Assembly: GCA_949825045.1 (NCBI GenBank)
Contig: OX463832.1
Location: forward strand, 23,492,552 to 23,556,551
Length of the DNA stretch: 64,000 nt
Source: Argyresthia goedartella
Lineage: Eukaryota > Arthropoda > Insecta > Lepidoptera > Argyresthiidae
Direction: 5' to 3'
Part shown: piece after piece, positions 21,314 through 32,374 of the stretch
Layout of the letters: every line of letters begins with the position of its first letter
Numbering within the stretch: position 1 is the first letter of the stretch
Made by a program: the position numbers and the translations under genes
Notes under the pieces: generated by a model
Database searches by the model: none
What the model was told of the DNA's origin: nothing
The model's input: only the letters and a program-made list of their open reading frames with translations

Positions 21314-22163
21314 ATGGTCGGAAAAGAGGGGGGCGGGGATAACCCGCCCCACTCGAAGCGCCCTAGGGTTGAGGGCGACGACTTCGTCGTCGGTACGGAC
21401 GAGGACTGCAGCTGTAGTGGCGGCGGTGAGCGTATTGACTCTAATCCCATGTACAAACCATACTTTAAGCCTAATTTTAAAAGACTTTATCCAGAGAATT
21501 CCTCCAAAACCGTATTCAAAGTGTTCATTGAGCACTTGGACCGCAAAGACTGGATTAGGAAACAAAAGCCCCATATATCTGAATCATATATTCACAAATG
21601 TAGTTAAGGGTGTGATGGCTATACAGCGACTGAATTCCAATAAAATCGCAGTATTTTTCAAGCAATATAACACGGCGAATAATTTCCTGAATAATACTAC
21701 TTTCCTAGAGAAGTATAATATGAAAGCGTACATACCGGCTACTCAAATAGCAAGAACAGGGATCATCCGATTTGTACCAGCAAATACATCAAACAAAGAA
21801 CTTTACACGAAACTGACGCCCATCTATGAAATCATAGCAATTAGACGCTTTACAAAGAAAGTAGTTCAAGAACGTGTTCCACTACAGACAGTTAGCATAA
21901 CTTTTCTGTCAAATGAGTTACCGGACAATGTACAATATGATTTATTCTCATACAGAATATTTGATTACATCCCACCATTACAGCAATGTTTTAAATGCTT
22001 CAAATTTAACCACTCGGCTAAGATATGCAATGACAAACAACGGTGTTCAATCTGCTCAGGTGAACATTCATTCAAAAAATGTGATAAACCAAATGAGATC
22101 TACTGCGTTAATTGCAGTGGACCTCATCTGGCCATATCCAAAGTATGTCCAATTAAGATTTAA
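21314..22163 (+). pseudogene. I-like ORF1, gag with CCHC zinc knuckles
   Basis: Starts at ATG 21314. The N-terminal segment (…NPMYKPYFKPNFKRLYP, FKVFIEHLDRKD) is in one frame to about 21551, then a one-base shift moves it to the next frame, which continues to 22163. The C-terminus carries three zinc-knuckle-like words: CFKCFKFNHSAKIC, CSICSGEHSFKKC and CVNCSGPHLAISKVC. This is the usual layout of ORF1 in I, R1 and Jockey elements and would bind element RNA. Further decayed C-terminal text (PISQAPHEDVCPTDIKAQI, ALVQTLVDLGNKV) is seen to about 22533. Confidence 0.78.
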
Positions 22164-22301
22164 AAAATACAGAAAAGAAAAGTAAAATAACATACTCAAT
22201 CGTAACACAAAGTGTAAAAAATCTGAACTGGATTTCCCACCGTTGCCATTGCCAAAAACAAACCCCGTACAAATTGTAAATAAAAATGTAAATAAACTTG
22301 T

Positions 22302-22367
22302 ATCGTATGTGCTGTAAACTCTGTAATCAGTAAATAAATAAATAAATCTTTCTGTTGCCGCTATAAC
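22302..22367. mobile_element. 66-bp micro-insertion with 12-bp direct repeats
   Basis: The 12-mer AAATAAACTTGT occurs at 22290-22301 and 22368-22379, flanking 66 bp that include (TAAA)n. Read on the minus strand the insert ends in a TTTATTTA run. It looks like a very short, 5'-truncated retroposed piece inside ORF1 of the I-like element. Confidence 0.55.
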
Positions 22368-22573
22368 AAATAAACTTGTGAATAACAATGTAAATAGTAA
22401 GCCTATATCACAGGCCCCGCACGAGGATGTCTGTCCTACAGACATCAAAGCCCAGATCATCTCCAATAATGTTGTACTAATGGCCCTAGTACAGACTTTG
22501 GTGGATTTGGGCAACAAGGTGATTCTACCCCAATAACATCAACAACAATTAAAGATATGTTGATAAAAAAAAT

Positions 22574-25500
22574 GTGCCCATAATGGCTTTAAGTAACTCT
22601 AGAACAACCCGACTATGCATTGCGCAGCTTAACATTCAAAGTGCCAATAGTAAAAAGCCCTTGTTAATTAAATTCCTACAGGAACAGAATATTGATATTT
22701 GTCTACTTAATGAAACTTGGTTCAAAGAACACCACAACTTTAGAATACCTGGCTATAATATATACAGGAAAGATTCCAAAAACGTTCACAATGGTGTAGC
22801 AATATTAATTAAACCTGAGTTAAAGTATAAATCTTTAAAAACAACTTTTTATGAGGATATTCAAACTATAGCTGTATCAATGTCTACTTTAAATGGAAAC
22901 TTAACTATACTATTATGTGTTTATTGTCCTCCTTCCAGTGGGCACATAAGAATGAATAGACTTCGCAATGTAATTCGAGATCTCCCTAAACCTATTTTTG
23001 TGAGTGGTGACTTTAATGCACATCATATTGCGTTTGGATGTTATTCAACAAAAGGTCGAGGTCAAGATTTATATGACGTAATGGATGACTGTGATCTAGG
23101 TATTTTAAATGACGGTAGTTTCACGACTGTTCAGCATCCTCGATGTAATCCATCTGCTATCGATAAGTTTTGCTAGCCCATGCATGACTCCACTATGTAA
23201 ATGGTCAGACCATGATGACCCTATGGGTAGTTACCATTGTCCTACTATAACAGAAATAGCCTTTTCCATTAATAAATATCAAATTAATCCTCCTGTTGAC
23301 AAATATTTATATAATAAAGCCGACTGGGGAAAATATCAAGAACTCTCGGAAACTATATTTAATGACATTAAAGTAAACATCGAGGATCCACTTGCTTCGT
23401 ATACAGAATTCTGTATTTGCCTTGATGCCCTTAAGCAGAAGATTATTCCATTAGGTTTACTAAATCTAGCCACTTTGCAAGCAGACCCCCAACACCTTGG
23501 TGGAATGAGTCCTACAAGCAAAGTGTAATTGCATCCTATAATGCATTAAAATTGTACAGAGATGATCCTTCAATGGATAGCTACATTAACTATAAGAGAC
23601 TAGATGCTCTAAAAAAGAGAACAATTGCAGAACAGAAGAAAATTGGGTGGAATAATTTATGTGACACATTTTACAGAACTACCCCTATAAATAAAATTTG
23701 GAATATGATTAAAAGGTTTAAATGCATCAAGAATGCTAACAAATCTTACAGAGACGAGTTTATACCAGAGTTTTTAGACAAGCTTTCAGACAATAGCAAT
23801 TTGGTAGAGACAAATAATTTGGTAAATTATTTTAATATTAATAATAATAATCACAATTCAAGGTTTTTATTGGATCCATTTACTTGGAATGAATTTTTAA
23901 TAAGTTTGCAATCAAGACGTAAGACATGTCCTGGCTTAGATGATTTTCCCTATATTGTAATTAAAAAACTGCATGGATCCGTTCAGTGACTGTTTCTTGA
24001 TATCTTTTATATCTTGATATTAATGCTTTATGGCGTGAACAAGTGATCCCTGAATCATGGAAAATACAGAGTGTTATCCCAATTCTTAAATCAGTACGAA
24101 CTGGCCTGCTTCGGTGGTTTACCACCGAAGCAGGCCAGTTCGTACCGCCCTATATCTCTGTCTTCATGTCTAGATAAGTTATTTGAAAACATGATTAAAT
24201 TTCGTTTAGACTGGTATGTGGAGGCTAATGGTATCATTCCCAATGTGCAATATGGCTTTCGTAGAGGGCGCAGCTGCGCTGACAGTTTCTTATCTTTGAT
24301 CTCAGACCTGAAAAATGCGAAAAATACAAAGTCAAACACTATTTGTGCATATTTGGATGTTCAGGGAGCTTTCGATAATGTTGATCCTGGTATCCTCGTT
24401 AATATTATGTCTGATGTAGGCATACCGGGACAACTATGTATGTGGATATATAATTTTTTGAATTGTATAATATAACATTTTACATGGACCAAACATAGCA
24501 TCAAAAGGCACAATCCAACGTGCCACACTCTCACCGTTACTGTATAATTTATATACTTGTGAAATATGTAAATATGTTGATATCAAAGATGTAAATATTT
24601 TACAATTCGCAGATGACATTGTTATGTATAGTAGTAATAAGAATTTTCAAGTTGTCGTGGATAATATGAATAGATCTTTAAATCAGTTGTCTTTACTATG
24701 ATGTTAAATTAAACTTAAAGATTAATTCTTCCAAAAGTAGTGTTATGTATTTTGGGAAAGATGACCCAACTGGTGACATTGTGTATTGTGGAGATGTTTT
24801 AAGTAGAGTTAGCTCAAAGAAATTCTTAAGTGTCATAATTGATCAGAGACTGACATTTGAAGAGCATGTTAGATATGTTGCTAAGAATGCTTTGAAAGCA
24901 ATAAACATACTTAGATATCTTGCTGGGGAGCAGACCCAAAAATATTATCTATTTTATACAACGCTATAGTGAGAACTTATTTTGAATATAGTGCCATGGC
25001 GTACATAAATAGTCCACATGCAAAAAAATAGATATTCTGCAGAATAAGGCTTTGAGAATTATTTCTGGTGCTATGTGCTCGACTCCCATTAGGGCCATGG
25101 AAGTTGAGACTAAAATAATGCCACTGATCTTGAGCCGGCTCATGCTTGCTGAAAGATATTGCCTTAAACTATTATACTCAAATAATACAGAAATTATTAA
25201 TTAAATTGTACCTTATCATATTAATATGTCTGGTCCTTTAGCAACTGGTGAGTCTCTTTTGATTGGTAACACTCCAATGTTGTTCCATATATACCTGGAA
25301 ATTCAAAATGATGTTCATAAAATTAGTAAACAGCGCCAATGGCTTTGCTATTCCACCTCTTACCAAAGCATCACACATCCAATTAAAGTGGTGAATTCAG
25401 TAACTAACAATTATGAAATGTTACAATTTCTCTCAGAAAGTTACTACTATTCCATATACACAGATGGAAGTAAAGGTGAGGCTTATGTGCGCTGTGCCGT

Positions 25501-25672
25501 GTATGCCTAAATTTTCTCAGAGGTTTGCAAGCAAGTCTTGCAGGATGTATGTACAATATTTACTGCAGAAGCTTATGCAGTTTATCAGGCTCTGTTGCGA
25601 ATCAACATTGTAAATAACTATAAATATTTCCTAATTATTACAGACTCATTAAGTTTTATTCAGAACTTGGTT
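22574..25672 (+). pseudogene. I-like ORF2: endonuclease, RT, partial RNase H
   Basis: The endonuclease frame 22574-23176 starts MPIMALSNS and contains IAQLNIQSANSKK, ICLLNETW, VAILIK, CVYCPPSSGH and VSGDFNAHHIAFG. After a frameshift at about 23165, CKWSDHDP-like text continues. The RT shows RKTCPGLDDFPY, SSYRPISLSSCLDKLFEN, YGFRRGRSCADS, AYLDVQGAFDNVD (motif A), RATLSPLLYNLY (motif B; the usual PQG is lost) and FADDIVMYS (catalytic box). RNase H begins at 25452 with YSIYTDGSKGEA, then TAEAYAVYQALL and IITDSLSFIQ. At least six frameshifts or stops. A 25-bp fold-back at 24094-24145 interrupts the fingers region. Confidence 0.82.
24094..24145. repeat. Fold-back inverted repeat, 25-bp arms
   Basis: Arms 24094-24118 and 24121-24145 are perfect reverse complements with a 2-nt loop. 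The right arm encodes the expected RT text KQASSY in front of RPISLSS, so the left arm is the derived copy. Confidence 0.92.
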
Positions 25673-25679
25673 ATGTCAC

Positions 25680-25947
25680 ATTACATGTTAAGGCTACATG
25701 CTGTCTGTACCTTTTTAGCAAGACCACGACACGTGTTCTTCAGAGTGTCTATAAGGGGGGTCCCTTGGCGACCCCTTATCTACACTCCAACCCACGCCAG
25801 TTCAATCAAAGCACTGGCGTAAGAGTTCCTCAAAATGACCCTTCCCTAAACTAACACATATCTCCTCACTAAATGCTCAAAATAAAAGGTAGAAAGAGAT
25901 TAGGTAACTACATAATTGCTACAATCTTAGGCTTAGATTTAAAATGG
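25680..25947 (+). repeat. Promoter-like dispersed module, copy 1, right part
   Basis: Continuation of the module after the I-like insertion; about 270 bp closely similar to 58242-58538. Shared words include ATTACATGTTAAGGCTACAT, GACACGTGTTCTTC and CCTTATCTACACTCCAACCC. Similarity ends near AAAATGG. Confidence 0.75.
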
Positions 25948-26464
25948 AGGCTGCGGGTTCGCAGCGGTCAATGCGTCGGAAATGCCCCAATTCGTCAATG
26001 GAGCGCTCTGGCTTCCCGATGTTGCGGATAGCGGCATACAACTCATTAGAGGTCAGACGTAACACTGAGCAGCTTCTGACTGTGTGTCGATTGTTGCGTG
26101 GCGACAGTGAATGTGTCGCGGTAAATTGTCAGTAAGGTATGCGCGCTATTCGTGCCTGACAAATACCTCTGCGCGCACAGGCACCTGCGGCTATTAGCAG
26201 GTGGTGCGCACCGCACCGTGGCGCGCCAGCAGTCTCCGCTGGTAAGGGCGCGAGACAATCTCAACGCTCTGTTGGCTGCAGCACCACTGACTTATCTGTT
26301 TGGTAATGCATGGAGGCATATTGTGCGAGAATATGGAAGGTTCTGCGAGGGGAATGTGTGACAGGGTTGTATTATGTATTTAAATTATAATGAACTGAAT
26401 ATTTTATATGATGATGAGCAGGAATAAATAATTACAAAATTATTAACGTCAAGGTATATGTTGA
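25948..26464 (+). other. GC-richer unidentified stretch
   Basis: Two plus-strand frames (25944-26135 and 26152-26361) with GC-rich, Arg/Ala/Leu-rich translations, the second ending LTYLFGNAWRHIVREYGRF. I do not recognise either. The base composition differs from the AT-rich flanks. It may be a remnant of a host exon or element; no splice sites or motifs support either choice. Confidence 0.3.
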
Positions 26465-26931
26465 GATTAACCCCATATAGTCCCATCATATAAGTAATCT
26501 TGAACATTGTAATATCCCTTTTTTGACAAAGTCGCTTTAACATGGTTTTTAAATTGCTCAAATGGCAATTTCAAGATCTCCAGAGGTATCTTGTTGTAGT
26601 AGAGAATGCATTGACTCTTGAATGAATTGCTAAGTCTAAACCGGGGCGCAAGTAGTCTGTGATTATTTCTTAGTTTAACATTACAGCTATCGCTAAGTTT
26701 GGGAAATTTAGTAAAGTTCTTGCGTACATACATTATATTTTCGAAAATAAATTGACTAGCTACAGTTAGTATGTAAATTTCTTTAAAAATCTCTCTTAAG
26801 GAGTCTGTGCGTTTTAAATTATGAATTGCTCGAATAGCTCTTTTCTGTAAAATAAAAATAATTTGAATATCCGCTGCTTTCCACCACAACAAGATATCAG
26901 GACATGACACTATGAAAGTAACTAAAATATA
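26465..26931 (-). pseudogene. CR1-like RT C-terminal fragment (outermost layer of the nest, 3' part)
   Basis: Minus-strand tail of a CR1-like ORF2: SVMS and DILLWW followed by ILQKRAIRAIHNLKRTDSLR, FKEIYILTVASQFIFENI, the LRNNHRLLAPRFRLSNSF region and the terminal word KKGYYNVQDYL. It is joined to 41389-41455 when the inserted mariner-type element is removed: the joined reading gives YAVRSIRQ then VATSRLV then SYFHSVMS, the usual order before LLWG in CR1 RTs. Frameshifts are present. Confidence 0.82.
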
Positions 26932-27122
26932 CACTGACGAGCAATGAAAAAGTTCCAGTGACATAGCACCAAATTATTCATAAACGGGAAATAAACTAGC
27001 TTAATGACGCCGTCTGCAATATTGAAGTACATTTAACAGCGCACCAGAATATTACCAATTAAAAAAAAAACTTTTTTATTTATGAAGCTAGGTTCTATGT
27101 TTTAGGACATATTAAGGTGTTT

Positions 27123-27126
27123 GTCG
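27123..27126. repeat. 4-bp target duplication of LTR element A, left
   Basis: GTCG; the right copy is at 41345-41348. A four-base duplication fits Ty3/gypsy-type integrases, though the element itself is not classified. Confidence 0.7.
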
Positions 27127-27279
27127 TGTAGTATGTGTCCACATGTACGCACACACACTCACACCTTACGTCTATATAAGTAGGACTGTACTGTTATATG
27201 AGACATTATTATACTGATACACTGAACATTCAACAACTCTTTTACTCCAACAAACCCTCTATCAAGGCCCATCCTCACA
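27127..27279 (+). repeat. LTR element A, left LTR
   Basis: 153 bp; contains TATATAAGTAGG (a TATA-like box) and a CACACAC tract. It is closely similar to 41192-41344. Confidence 0.88.
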
Positions 27280-27914
27280 TGGCGACCTTGCCAGGCCAGC
27301 CTACCTTTCACGAGGTAGTGCTATGCCAAATGGCAGTTAAGTGAGAAGCCCAAGAAGAAAGAAGAACAACCACCTATCACGAAGACCCTAAAAAGCGGTA
27401 CGAACGAGAGAACGGGCGTTGCACAATGTTACCACGTGTGACGGTAAACAGGTTCCAGTAAAAGAAGCAGATGACCAAGGATGAAGAAAGAAAAGTAAAT
27501 AGAAGATGCTCTATAATAAATAAGTCAAAATAGAGCGAAGAAGAGGTTGCTGCTGGGTGCCGGGCGTTTTCTCAAGCCTTTGATGTGGAATGCAGGCTGC
27601 TGGGTGTAAATTTGAACGGGAACAAGTGAGGAGCAGCTGTACGAGTTCCAGGACATGCCGGCTCCGGCACGAGCTGCCACCTACGTTGAGAACCACGCGA
27701 CGATGACGTGCGCCAGGCGAGACATACTTCGGCGTAAATTTTCTTCGTTCCTACTGTGAGTCCATTTAATTAATTTATCAGGTAGATGTTGTCTAAATTG
27801 TTTTATTGTTGTATTATTTTATGATCAAGTAATTGAAGAAATTATTATCATTATATTTATTAAATTTAATTCAAATAGCGATATTTTGCTCGCACTACGC
27901 AGGTCAATTTTATT
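27280..27914 (+). other. LTR element A, 5' internal region
   Basis: Starts with the putative primer binding site TGGCGACCTTGCC. A purine-rich stretch with broken gag-like reading frames follows. The segment around 27691-27762 resembles 42107-42180 of element B (CCACGCGACGATGAC, then TACTGTGAG, which looks like a splice donor). No intact protein is encoded. Confidence 0.5.
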
Positions 27915-27919
27915 ATTGC
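27915..27919. repeat. 5-bp target duplication of BEL/Pao element, left
   Basis: ATTGC; right copy at 35146-35150. Five bases is the usual size for BEL/Pao and many other LTR elements. Confidence 0.85.
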
Positions 27920-28441
27920 TGTTCAGGCTTCTCAGCACCTAATGACCTCGTAGGGGCCCATCAGCTACGAGGTAGCGTGACGCTCAGGTGCCAAGAAGTG
28001 ATGAACGTCGGCGATTCACCGAGTTAAAGTTATGTGGGGTAGATCTAACCTGGTCTGTGCTTCGGTCCCGTCAACCTCCTGTCTCTCTGCAAGGCCCGGG
28101 CGCGACCTAGGCTCTTCTTGGTAGACAGGTTCTTCAGCCAACGAGCACAGTGGTCCAACACAGGTTATGTTTCTACGTGGTAAATACGAATCTGGCACGA
28201 AAATCCGAACTTTATCTGGTTCGAGAGACACCGGCACACTCAGCTATATTAATAATCCTGAGGGAATCCCGAATACATTCCAGATGCCCTTTGATTTGAT
28301 TTCAACCCTAATCAACACGCGTTTTCATTGCGAGGGTTTTTTTTTGTCTGTCAGTTGTCAAAACTGCCAGATTGACAGCTAACGTCAAATTAAAATGACC
28401 GTTCAGAAACCATCGATCGAATATCGATTTGGAATCAAACA
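27920..28441 (-). repeat. BEL/Pao 3' LTR
   Basis: 522 bp; begins TGTTCAGGCTTCTC in plus orientation. It lacks a stretch of about 29 bp near 28140 that the 5' LTR keeps (34818-34848 region). Confidence 0.92.
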
Positions 28442-28473
28442 ATCACCCGCCCGGACAGGCACCCACCTGTCCC

Positions 28474-31400
28474 CTAATCTACGGGCAGCCGAGACAACGT
28501 TGCTACCGCTCGTTTTAGAACCGAGCCTCCTACTAGAACCTCTGCAGACCGGGGGGTCCCGTCCTTGCCAGTGAACAAGTTAACAATGCGCCCCCTGCGC
28601 CAACCTGCGCTAGTGGCGGTAGGTTAGCATCCTTAACCAGAACGAGGTCACCAACACTAGGGGGGCTAGTTTTGTCAGTCCACTTAAGGCGCTGTTGTAA
28701 GATATGCAGATACTCGAGCGACCAAAGCTTCCAGAAATTCTGAGTAAATTGCTGCAACATCTGATACCTTGACAACCGATACAATTTCACTCCCTCGAAG
28801 GGGTGCTCGGGCAACGCGTTAAGTGGCTGTCCTATCAAGAAATGGCCTGGGGTCAGAGCCTCCAGGTCATTTGGATCCGAGCTGAGCGGACACAACGGTC
28901 GCGAATTGAGAACGGCCTCGATCTTACAAAACAATGTCGCGAGCTCCTCAAAAGTCAGCGCGGTCTGACCTACTATACGCCCTAAGTGCGTCTTAGCTGA
29001 CTTAACTACGGCCTCAAAAATCCCACCCCAGTGGGGGCAAATCGGTGGGCCGGAAGTCTACTGTATACCCCGACGGGAGAGGGCCGTTCCAATATCCACT
29101 TTATTTACATTCAAAAAGTTGACTATCTCTCGTAAGTATCGTTCCGCACCTATGTAGTTAGTGCCGTTATCAGAGCGGATCAAAGTTGGAAGTCCCCTTC
29201 GAGAAACAAACCTATCCAAACAAGCAATGAAAGCCTCTGTCGAGAGATCAGCAAAGAGCTCGAGATGTACCGCCCTGGTGGATAAACTAACAAACACACA
29301 TAGGTACGCCTTGTATTGCTTAGCGGTACGCAATTGTGAACTCTTCACCATAAACGGTCCTGCAAAATCCGTACCAACACTTGAAAACGGTCTGACCTCA
29401 TTCACACGATCAGGGGGCAAGTCCCCCATGAGAGGTTGCATCGTGGCAGCCTTAAGTCGATAACAAGGCATGCACCGAAACACGATGTTCCGTATGGCAC
29501 GGCGGGCAGATAAGATCCAAAACTCCCGCTGGAGCGTGGCCAACAACGCGTTACAGCCGGCATGCGCGTTTTTAATATGACGATCAGTCACCAGCAATTC
29601 AACTAACTGTCCCCCCTTGGGGAGCAGAAGTGGGTGACGAGCCGAATACGACAGATTCGCATTGCGCAATCTTCCTCCTTCCCGAAGTAACCCGGTCGAA
29701 TCAACAAAGGGGTTGAGACGCGCGACGGCTCCCTTCAATTTCGAACGTCCACTTCGTATAATCTCCAATTCTGCCCCAAACTTCGAGGACTGTACCAACC
29801 GGACAAAATTCAACAGCGACTCGTTTCGCTCTGCCGGAGTCAGAATAGGGTTCAACGTTCGCTGATCGCGAGGAGTACGACAATTTCGAGCGAATCTCCT
29901 AATCCAAGTGGACACGTTTATCAACTTGTCAAGTGAGCTATACCGGTCCAGCAGAAACCCGGCGTCAGGGTCCTCAGCCTTCTGGGTAACATGCACGGCC
30001 GCTCTGGGGCCATGATCCGAAGATACTACTACATGGTTGTGGGGCCAGTCCGATTCTCTCTTGGCAAGCCAGGGTGGTCCCCACCACAAATGGTGTCTAA
30101 TGAGTTCAGGAGCCTGACATCCCCTGGATGCACAATCAGACGGGTTCAATTCTCCTGGTACATGTCTCCAGGTCAGTGGGACCTCAGACGACACAATCTG
30201 GGAGACACGGTTCGCAACAAAAACCTCTAAGTTATAGACCGAAGCCTTCAGCCAGCACAAAACAATCTGGCTGTCCGTCCAAGCGTACACCGTATCCTCC
30301 AAAACCACTGACCCACGCAACACTGTTAGAGTGTGATTCAAAAGTTTGGTCAAAAGAGCAGCCCCGGACAGTTCCAGTTTTGGAATCGTCATCCTTGTCC
30401 GAATAGGCGCTACCTTGCTTTTTTCCAAAACCAAACGCACGTCGACCTCCCCGGTGGAGGTGTCGGTTCGCAAATAAACCGCTGCCGCAAACCCTCGTTC
30501 AGAGGCATCACAAAACCCGTGAAGGGTTGCCCTGTAATCCCCAGCAGGGACCAATTTCCTCGGCAGCGATACATTATTTATGTCCGATAGCGAGGTGAAC
30601 ATTCGCGTCCAATCAGTCAACAAATCACCTGAGAGGTGGGTGTCCCAGGTCAACTGAGCCGCCCATAGCCTTTGCATAAAACATTTGAGAGCAAAAGTGA
30701 CTGGAGAAATCCATCCATTCGGGTCGAACGTTCTCGCAATCGTTGACAGTACTGACCGCTTCGTCCAGGCCTTCGGTGTTTCTAAAACCACCCGATAGGT
30801 AAACTCATCATGGATGGGCCGGTACTGAATTCCAAGCACTGACAACATGTTAGGGTTGTCAGGATTCTCAAAAACGTGCGGGTCTTGTTGAAACTCATCT
30901 GGGAGACCAGCCATCAACTCAGGGGAGTTGGACATCCACTTGCGTAGTTCATAGCCGCCTCGTTCCAGCAATTGAATGAGCTCGTCACGTCCGTCCAGAG
31001 CTTCCTCTACACTGGCTGCCCCTGTGCAGACGTCATCGACGTACAAATCTTGCTCCAGGATAGCGGCGGCTCTAGGATAGCTCACACGGTCACGCGACGC
31101 CAACTCCCGCAGGGTACGCATCGCCAAATACGGGCTAGACCGTAACCCATACGTGTTCGTGTTTAACTCATAGACCTTGACTGGCTCGGCCGTGGACTCA
31201 CGCCAAAGTATCAAATGATACCTTCTGTCAGCCGGATGAATTACCGTTTGCCTAAACATCATCCGAATGTCTGCGACAAATACAATCTGGTGTCTCCGAA
31301 AGCTCGTGAGAATATCCGAAATATCACGACTCAACTTGGGTCCCGAATGTAGACACTGATTCAGGGACATCCCGTTCGAGGTAGGTGCTGACCCATCAAA

Positions 31401-32374
31401 AACAACTCGAATCTTGCCGGTAGGGGTTCGCAGGACGGCATGGTGTGGAAGGAAACAATGATCCTCAGATCTCCAGTCCACACTCGATACCGACATGTGT
31501 CCTAACGACTCATACTCCCTCATGAAATCGACGTATTTTTGTTTAAATACGGCGTCCCTTGACATCCTACGCTCCATCGACATCAATCTCGTCTCAGCCA
31601 TCTTCCTATATTCTCCTAGTGGCGGTCGATCGGCCCTGAAAGGCAGTCGAGTTACAAAACGACCAGAACGAAGGCGACCAGTACTATTCTGGTAAAACAA
31701 CTCGCACTCTTCTTCGTCTGCGTCGACTCGACGAACGGTGGGAGGTTCCTCTATCTCCCAGAAACGCTGGATAGCGTCTGACAACGCTGAGCCAATAAGT
31801 ATGCCATCTGACTCGGCAGGCCTAACCATTGGCAATGCCGGACCCATGATCACGTGACCAAACTTAGTATCCACAGCAATCAACCCGTCCGGCTGAAGAA
31901 CTCGCCGATCCGACAACAGAAACCTACCTAGAACGTCTGCTCCCAGTAGCAGGTCGACCGGGGCTGGAGTGTCAAAATCGGGATCCGCCAACTTGAGTCC
32001 TGATGTCAGGAATCGAACGGCCGGATTCAACTTCACCAAGGGGTGTCTGCCCATGACATGCGTCATTACTAAAGCTTGCACGGATGTTTTTGTCAAAATT
32101 TCATAACGTGGAGAGAACGTGATCACCGATTGACCAACTACATTCGTAACCGGGAATGTTAATTCCCCACGCCCCGTATTGATTTATTATACCTATTTAC
32201 CTTGAGGCCCAACCATTTTGCTAAATCATTCGATACAATGCAGCCCTGAGCTCCAGAATCTAATAGGGCGCGAACGTATGTTGGGTTGCCCGCCAAATCC
32301 CAAACAAGCACAGAGGCGATCGGTAACACCACCGTCTCCGGTTGGGGGGCAACAAATTGTTGGGCCGCAAATTC
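28474..32374 (-). pseudogene. BEL/Pao pol: protease, reverse transcriptase, RNase H, integrase
   Basis: Read from high to low coordinates. The protease appears just after the gag amber codon with LLDSGAQGCIVS. A one-base shift in a G-run at 32165-32168 moves the frame to the long ORF ending at 29058. That ORF contains LLGADVLGRFL, RT words VVFDGSAPTSNGMSLN and the catalytic YVDDVCTG box, RNase H with HGFCDASERGFAAAVY and WTDSQIVLCWL, and the integrase zinc region (HIKNAHAGCNALL, CMPCYR) and core (VGTDFAGPF, IRSDNGTNYIGAE). A TAG at 29060-29058 interrupts before the third acidic residue region (GIFEAVVKSAKTHL); the frame reopens at once and runs to the C-terminal LVLVKDANLPP. A further shift near 28610 is needed to reach the natural stop at 28474. 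Confidence 0.9.

Larger units (their letters stand above)
21184..25672 (+). mobile_element. I-like non-LTR retrotransposon, decayed, truncated in RNase H
   Basis: A 4.5-kb plus-strand element: leader, gag-like ORF1 with three CCHC knuckles, ORF2 with endonuclease, RT and the first half of an RNase H. RNase H after RT and the DFNAHH endonuclease word place it in the I superfamily (I/R1-like). Its 3' end stops inside RNase H (ITDSLSFIQNL), which is unusual because retrotransposition truncates 5' ends. The right edge is fixed by comparison with the uninterrupted module at 58242. Many frameshifts and stops and one fold-back inversion make it inactive. Confidence 0.78.

Noticed and set aside
25944..26361. 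Possible host coding exons (two GC-rich frames)
   Set aside because: No splice signals, no recognised domain, and the first frame begins inside the dispersed module. Left as unidentified.
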